Assembly: GCF_001679045.1 (NCBI RefSeq)
Contig: NZ_LYCK01000013.1
Location: 219,837-283,836 of the forward strand
Direction of reading: 5' to 3'
Source of the DNA: Haemophilus haemolyticus
Lineage (GTDB): Bacteria > Pseudomonadota > Gammaproteobacteria > Enterobacterales > Pasteurellaceae
Length of the DNA stretch: 64,000 nucleotides
Shown: piece after piece, positions 59,527 to 64,000 of the stretch
Layout of the letters: each line of letters starts with the position of its first letter
Position numbering within the stretch: position 1 is the first letter of the stretch
Program-made: the position numbers and the translations under genes
The notes under the pieces: model-generated
The model's input: only the letters and a program-made list of their open reading frames with translations
Told to the model about the DNA's origin: nothing
Databases searched by the model: none

Positions 59527-60123
59527 TTAAGATCCTGTTTGATAAGCAAAATAACAGTAAGTATGTGCAGGTTTTAAGTCTCGGAAGAACTCCTCAATAA
59601 TCGGGTCACCAAATTCCACTAAATGATTACCCGCAAAGGAGGTGCCTGCGCGAAAATATACAATATTGTCATCCCCATTAAGCACCGATACTCGCCACAT
59701 AAAAATCAAGTTGTCGCGAGCTTCATTGCGAAATTGAGCCAAATCTCCCGTCGTTGGCAAATCATTCGCAAGGGGAGAAAACTCTTTAATTTCGATGCGA
59801 TATCCAATACTTTCTGCAATCCGTTTAAAATAGGGAATGGATAAGCCCCCAATCGCATTTAACTTGGCAATGACACGTTTTACTCGTGCTTGATAGTTAT
59901 TGCTATAATCTGTTTTTATGCCGCATAAACGTTCCCAATCGGACAACATCGTATTGGAGGTGGCTGGTTCAATAATTTGCAATAAATCCACCGCACTTTT
60001 TTGTAATCGGTCAAAGGCATTACCATCTACCTCACATTGTGCTAAAAAACGCTCTCCATTAACGTCGTACGAAATAGGCGGATAAAGTTTTGCCAATACC
60101 TTTTTGTGGTCAGTTTGCATCAT
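59527..60123 (-). CDS. Mu gp48-like baseplate protein (DUF2313)
   Basis: A 198-residue protein of the YmfQ/DUF2313 family, a baseplate component between gp47 and the fibre. The start is the first of two tandem ATGs at 60123, with GGAG five bases upstream; it overlaps the gp47 stop. Family look: LYPPISYDVNG near residue 11, MLSDWERLCG (about 60-70) and RVKRVIAKLNAIGGLSIPYF near 86 (quoted as RVIAKLNAIGGLS). Confidence 0.85.
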   Translation of the reverse strand: MMQTDHKKVLAKLYPPISYDVNGERFLAQCEVDGNAFDRLQKSAVDLLQIIEPATSNTMLSDWERLCGIKTDYSNNYQARVKRVIAKLNAIGGLSIPYFKRIAESIGYRIEIKEFSPLANDLPTTGDLAQFRNEARDNLIFMWRVSVLNGDDNIVYFRAGTSFAGNHLVEFGDPIIEEFFRDLKPAHTYCYFAYQTGS

Positions 60124-61184
60124 GCCATCTCCGTAACGGTGATTTGACCTAACCGAAACCACTCAATTTTTGTACGCACATCTGCTTTTAGATTAGTGAT
60201 AGGTGTCGCAAACTTACGGTCAACAACACCTACCAAGTTATTCACCACCGCTTCACATTGCGACACAATCAAATCATCACCTGGGATTAACGTGTTGAAA
60301 TAATCCGTAAGTGCGGTTGAAATGGCCGCCTTAATTTCGGGTAAGGTTACGCCGCTGATTTTCACCTGAATATTAAAATTGACCTTCGTTACATCAGGTT
60401 TCACCACTTTGCTTTCTCGCGCGGTTACTGGGCGCACATCATCAATATATTCTTGGCAGCGACGTATTGTTTCATCGCTTGGTACATCGTTATTTGATGT
60501 GATCGCAATATCTACCGTACCAAGCCCACGACGCAACGGGTAAACATAAGCAGCATCCACGCCATCCACCGATAACGCCCATGTACGATAGTCATAACGA
60601 TTACCCCCAGCAGGTGGTCGGCGAATAATCTCAAGCAAACGTTCGAGCAAAGACGCATCGCTTTCCGCATCCGTTGCACCAATTACATCATTTAGCACCA
60701 CATCGGATTGCACACCTAAATGTGCCGCCATAAAGTTTGCTTTTGTCGCAGTTTTAATATTTTGGCTGGCACCTGTCGCAAGACCTCGCACTGCAACAAT
60801 GGCAGAACCGCTTGCAGAAATCACCGCGCTTTCGGTGGTTTCATAAAATCGGTTATCGTCTGTTTTAATTTGTAATCCAGCTTTAAGTACTGCATCAGGG
60901 GTACCAGTTACAGTTGCACCGAGCCCACTGGCATAAGTCGCATTACGACGGCGAATACCACGCAAACCCGCATGTTTTTCAAGAAAATCCGTGTCGGCAG
61001 TATCCGGAAAGAATTGTTTAATAATCCATTTTTGATGGGCATAAATACCTTCCGCTACGGCAGCAAGGCTACTGGCACGTGCATAATAGTCACTATCTAT
61101 GCTCACATCAGCACTCGGTTCTAATGATTGCACATCGCGCAAAATCGCTTGGCGAATATCTTCTAAACTCGGCATAATAAACAT
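60120..61184 (-). CDS. baseplate J-like protein, Mu gp47-like
   Basis: A 354-residue wedge protein of the contractile tail baseplate (baseplate J family, related to T4 gp6). The N-terminal MPSLEDIRQAILRDVQ, the ATVTGTPDAVLKAG stretch (about residue 89), GATDAESDASLLERLL (about 169) and PPAGGNRYDYRTWALSVDGV (about 192-211, quoted as PPAGGNRYDY) are typical. Two in-frame ATGs three codons apart (61184 and 61175) are possible starts. Confidence 0.9.
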   Translation of the reverse strand: MFIMPSLEDIRQAILRDVQSLEPSADVSIDSDYYARASSLAAVAEGIYAHQKWIIKQFFPDTADTDFLEKHAGLRGIRRRNATYASGLGATVTGTPDAVLKAGLQIKTDDNRFYETTESAVISASGSAIVAVRGLATGASQNIKTATKANFMAAHLGVQSDVVLNDVIGATDAESDASLLERLLEIIRRPPAGGNRYDYRTWALSVDGVDAAYVYPLRRGLGTVDIAITSNNDVPSDETIRRCQEYIDDVRPVTARESKVVKPDVTKVNFNIQVKISGVTLPEIKAAISTALTDYFNTLIPGDDLIVSQCEAVVNNLVGVVDRKFATPITNLKADVRTKIEWFRLGQITVTEMA

Positions 61185-61198
61185 GGTTTAAACCCTTT

Positions 61199-61549
61199 TT
61201 AAATGACTTTTACCGGGTGTTTAAAATGATAGGTTTTGCCCCGGTTATCTCGGATGGATATATCTAAAATCAATACACCGTTATGTGGTTGGGTATGATT
61301 GACAATAATTTCGTCCGCACGTCCATCATCAATCAAGGGTTGCAAGGCTTCTTCGGCATATTGTTGTGCAATTAAACCTATGTGCGACAAATCTTTTTCG
61401 CGCGGAATAAGATGGAGCAGAGAGCCTACACGCCCATCTGCCCACCAAGAGCCTAATGGTGTGGTCAATCTGATATACGCTGCATTGGCAAGCGTACTGA
61501 TTTGTTTACTTGTATAGTCCCCGGTAAGCGGGCTGATCTCTCTGTCCAT
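61199..61549 (-). CDS. Mu gp46-like baseplate protein
   Basis: A 116-residue baseplate wedge protein of the GP46/gp25-like lysozyme-fold family without lysozyme activity. It is recognised by LTTPLGSWWADGRVGSLLHLIPREKD (quoted as PLGSWWADGRVGS, about residue 31). It sits 14 bases before gp47 in transcription order and 69 bases after gp45. Confidence 0.9.
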   Translation of the reverse strand: MDREISPLTGDYTSKQISTLANAAYIRLTTPLGSWWADGRVGSLLHLIPREKDLSHIGLIAQQYAEEALQPLIDDGRADEIIVNHTQPHNGVLILDISIRDNRGKTYHFKHPVKVI

Positions 61550-61618
61550 ATTGACAGGATAAGATAAGAGGTAAAAAGAAAGGAGATGCAGGGTTTCAGC
61601 ATCTCCTTTAAGGTTAGA

Positions 61619-62254
61619 TTATTCAGGTTTACTGGTTTTTCCTCCGCTATCGCCAGTATGTTTGTGGTTCCTTAACGAAATTGTACCAGCTTCCACATCG
61701 CCGTCGGTCGTAAAGCTACCGCCACGTTGTTCTACATTACCAGTAAAGCTCGCACCACTGCCACCTTGCACAGCCATGCCGCCGTTACCGTTAATTTGCC
61801 CTTGGGCAATAAAGACCTGATCGGTTTCAACCAATGGACTTGATATATCCACTTTTGTTGCTGCTTTAATCTTTAATACATCACAATCAATCTCAATCAA
61901 CCGCCCCTTTTTTAATACAATGCTAGAGCCACTTTCATCATAAACGGCCACTTCGCCACCTTGCAGATTTTTCACGCGGAAAGAACCGTTCTCGGTTGCA
62001 ATCACAATACCGTGGGTAGTTTGTCCGCCAATGGGTAAAATCACTGCTTGCGTGTTTGCCGGAGGCACAGAGGTAAAACCAAACTGCTGCATCAACTCCA
62101 CATCTTGCAAGGTTTCATCGGCAAGGCCTGAAGCCTGAACTTTCTGAATATTGTCCGCACTTTTCACCAAGTGCAACACTCCGCGAAAGGCTTGACGGAT
62201 TTCGTCCACTGCACCTTGCGCCTTTTGTTGAATGGCTTGGCTTAATCGTCTCAT
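61619..62254 (-). CDS. baseplate spike protein, Mu gp45-like
   Basis: A 211-residue tail spike that pierces the outer membrane. I chose the ATG at 62254 (MRRLSQAIQQ), overlapping the gp44 stop as ATGA; an upstream TTG is possible. The OB-type N-terminal part with FGFTSVPPANTQAVILPIGG (about residue 57), then a beta-helix-like stretch (GQINGNGGMAVQGGSGASF near 150) and a C-terminal NHKHTGDSGG with His residues that could bind the iron ion known from the Mu spike. Confidence 0.88.
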   Translation of the reverse strand: MRRLSQAIQQKAQGAVDEIRQAFRGVLHLVKSADNIQKVQASGLADETLQDVELMQQFGFTSVPPANTQAVILPIGGQTTHGIVIATENGSFRVKNLQGGEVAVYDESGSSIVLKKGRLIEIDCDVLKIKAATKVDISSPLVETDQVFIAQGQINGNGGMAVQGGSGASFTGNVEQRGGSFTTDGDVEAGTISLRNHKHTGDSGGKTSKPE

Positions 62255-63390
62255 TTTGTCCAACCACCTTGTCCGTTTGTCGAAATCAAATCGCCTTGGT
62301 TCTTCTTGCCTTTTTTACCCTTACGTTTACGTGCTTTTTCTGCTTTTGCGTTGTAAGCGTCTGGTGTCCAAATGCCGTCTTGTTTAAAGCGTAGTTCCGT
62401 TTGTGTGCCACCGTTTCGGCTCAACGTAAAACGACGCCCCATTAAAAAGAAAATGGCATCAATCTCATATTCCTCGCAAATTACATGTACACGTTGCCCT
62501 GGTTGCCATAATGTGCCGTCTTGCATTTTGTGATCGGGCACAACGATAGTAAGGGTAAAACCTTCCAGCACACTGTCCGCAATGTATTTTTTGGCCCATT
62601 TTTGCAAGGCTTCCAAGTTATCCACATCAGACACCACCACGGTTTTCGGCTTGTAGGTGGTCATTTCAGGATCGTGATAAACCCATTTCAGATCATTTTT
62701 ATTGTCTTGCCCTTGCTTGCCGTGGCTTTGTGCAAGAAAAGTGACTTCGCTAAAACGATTTGATACATCAAACGTTAAATCCGCCTGTTCAAAATTGTTT
62801 CGCTTGCCGTCTTTCATGCAACACAAGGTCGCCACAGGTGGCGTGCTGTAATCCGCACCGCCCACAATCAGCTCTCCATTTGGTTCAAACCACAAGTGCA
62901 AGCCTGCCGAGTTCGCACAACGCATTGCCGCATTCCAAGCTGTTTCGCCCACGTCAATATCGACTTTATCTAATGTTGGATTATTTTCCGCACGCAATGC
63001 CACTTTTTTAATACCAAGTGGTTCAACAATTTTTTTCACCGCATCCAACACAGTCAAGCCTTTTACATTGGTGATTGGGGCAGAGCAATCCACAAGGATA
63101 CTCGCACGGTCACGCCCATTGAGGCTATAAGTGCGGTTAGTTTTACTAATAGTATGCTGTGTCGTATCCACGATGCCTGTCATCACCAACTCGCCATTAA
63201 TGCGCACTTTCACTTCAGCCCCCGAAAAATCAGGTAAAACCGTGCTGTTTGAAGGTACGCCCAAATCAAATTTAAAGGCGTCGGCAGGGATTAAAAAGTC
63301 ACTATCAATATCATAACTTTTCCAGCTATTGTGGGCTTTGCCGTCCACTTCCACCGTAACATCATTTTCATAAGGGTAATTATTTGACAT
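62251..63390 (-). CDS. baseplate hub protein, Mu gpP (gp44)-like
   Basis: A 379-residue hub protein of the gpD/gp27/VgrG superfamily that connects tail tube and spike. Visible features: N-terminal beta domains, then GLTVLDAVKKIVEPLG (about residue 108), WNAAMRCANSAGLHLWFEPNGELIVG (quoted as LHLWFEPNGELIVG, about 164) and a C-terminal basic tail with KARKRKGKKGKK (about 353). It overlaps its neighbours on both sides. Confidence 0.9.
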   Translation of the reverse strand: MSNNYPYENDVTVEVDGKAHNSWKSYDIDSDFLIPADAFKFDLGVPSNSTVLPDFSGAEVKVRINGELVMTGIVDTTQHTISKTNRTYSLNGRDRASILVDCSAPITNVKGLTVLDAVKKIVEPLGIKKVALRAENNPTLDKVDIDVGETAWNAAMRCANSAGLHLWFEPNGELIVGGADYSTPPVATLCCMKDGKRNNFEQADLTFDVSNRFSEVTFLAQSHGKQGQDNKNDLKWVYHDPEMTTYKPKTVVVSDVDNLEALQKWAKKYIADSVLEGFTLTIVVPDHKMQDGTLWQPGQRVHVICEEYEIDAIFFLMGRRFTLSRNGGTQTELRFKQDGIWTPDAYNAKAEKARKRKGKKGKKNQGDLISTNGQGGWTK

Positions 63391-64000
63391 AGCTGTTTAA
63401 CCACTCCCCACGCTCAACAAAATTCGGATAACGGATCTGCGGATTCAGCCTTAATAATTCATCAGCACGTTTGTAATCCTGATAAAATGCATGTGCAATT
63501 TGTTGCACAGTACCGCTAAATAGCACCTCACGCACCATTAAAGGCGGTTTACGATTAATTGCCGCAAGGGCAAGTTGAGTAAACTTATGCACTTTATTGC
63601 GTAATTGCTCTGCTGTATTATGCGCAGACGTATAAAAACTCGTATTGGGTGTGCTTAATACCGTGATATTTTCCCTATGATGTTCATCGTCCACTTGTTT
63701 GCGTAACAATTGTAAATTATCCATAATTTGTGACTGCACTTGAGTCGTGATGTAATCAATATCCTGTGGCAATAAATCATCGTCCTCTACCAATTCAGTG
63801 GCAATACGCAACAAAGCAACACTAGAGGCTAACTGCATCATTAAATGCACAGATTCAGTATCATCCTTACTAAAAGAGGTCGTTAATGATTTCAATGCCG
63901 CTTGTTCTTTGGCAGATTTAATATTCTTACCACTCACCAAATCAGCAGGAATATGCTTAATTTGACGTATTGTGCGGAGTACCTCATCAAATTTTGCTCG
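63380..64000 (-). CDS. Mu gp43 / DNA circularisation protein N-like, C-terminal part (5' end outside window)
   Basis: The frame is open to the right edge of the window, so only the last 206 residues are seen. Helical regions with DTESVHLMMQLASSVALLRIATEL (quoted as SVHLMMQLAS) and a C-terminal LNPQIRYPNFVERGEWLNSYVK, of which the PxxRYPNFVxRGxWL pattern is typical of N-type proteins. Mu N is a tail-associated protein named for a DNA circularisation domain at its N-terminus. The next genes match the Mu order. Confidence 0.85.
   Translation of the reverse strand, partial: RAKFDEVLRTIRQIKHIPADLVSGKNIKSAKEQAALKSLTTSFSKDDTESVHLMMQLASSVALLRIATELVEDDDLLPQDIDYITTQVQSQIMDNLQLLRKQVDDEHHRENITVLSTPNTSFYTSAHNTAEQLRNKVHKFTQLALAAINRKPPLMVREVLFSGTVQQIAHAFYQDYKRADELLRLNPQIRYPNFVERGEWLNSYVK

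Larger units (their letters stand above)
54292..64000 (-). mobile_element. Mu-like prophage, right-end portion (tail, accessory and modification genes)
   Basis: The region from the cas3 junction to the window edge encodes a Mu-ordered late gene set, read from right to left: gp43/N, gp44/P, gp45, gp46, gp47, gp48, gp49 tail fibre, fibre assembly, accessory genes, and a DNA adenine methyltransferase at the extreme end. The left end of the phage (repressor, transposase A and B, head genes) must lie to the right of the window. Genes overlap by one to eight bases, as in a single late operon. The tail genes I could follow appear intact. Confidence 0.9.

Overview
The window looks like chromosome of Haemophilus influenzae or a very close relative (H. 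haemolyticus, H. aegyptius). It is AT-rich, carries dozens of copies of the Haemophilus DNA uptake signal (core AAGTGCGGT / ACCGCACTT), and nearly every housekeeping protein matches its H. influenzae counterpart as I remember it. Marker genes include surface-adhesin protein E, the opacity genes oapA-oapB, and the periplasmic nitrate reductase operon. I saw no rRNA or tRNA genes and no CRISPR array.

Layout. 1-441: the 3' end of a trimeric autotransporter adhesin. 571-8279: rdgC (minus strand), proC and an MFS transporter, xerD, pyrG, eno and a small DUF2251 protein. 8292-10055: a YgiB-like lipoprotein and a YgiC-like ATP-grasp enzyme. 10324-15273: the anaerobic formate module focA-pflB-pflA, with an ABM-domain protein between pflB and pflA and the protein E gene after pflA. 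15319-20039: dsbB and nhaB (minus) divergent from fadR, then rsmE-yqgE-ruvX. 20181-27346: trhP, then a seven-gene thiamin operon thiZ-thiX-thiY-tenA-thiM-thiD-thiE behind a TPP riboswitch. 27564-40889: efp and epmB divergent, oapA-oapB-recO-rlmD-relA-dgkA-mog-glnB-perM-like, then priA and trmB divergent. 41007-47832: yggL and napFDAGHBC. 48008-53492: ftsN, proB, folA, emrA-emrB.

From about 53.6 kb the character changes. A more GC-rich gene encodes only the N-terminal HD nuclease domain of a CRISPR Cas3 protein and stops at 54298. The stop codon is supplied by the end of a Mu-like prophage that begins at about 54292. The prophage continues to the right edge with its late genes on the minus strand: a gp43/N-type protein, hub gp44/P, spike gp45, gp46, gp47, gp48, tail fibre, tail fibre assembly, five compact accessory genes, and a D12-class DNA adenine methyltransferase at the extreme right end, where Mu carries mom. 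Three tandem 22-bp units lie just inside the junction, as expected for transposase-binding end sites. A 10-bp sequence next to the junction equals the core of a Neisseria DNA uptake signal dialect, which suggests the cas gene came from a Neisseria donor.

How the parts work together. FocA, PflB and PflA handle fermentative pyruvate cleavage and formate export. NapFDAGHBC reduces nitrate in the periplasm under low oxygen, and a candidate FNR-like site lies upstream of each of the two clusters. The thi operon salvages pyrimidine and thiazole precursors rather than making them from scratch. The Mu-like phage has inactivated the Cas3 of a CRISPR system, whose remaining genes should lie beyond the window.
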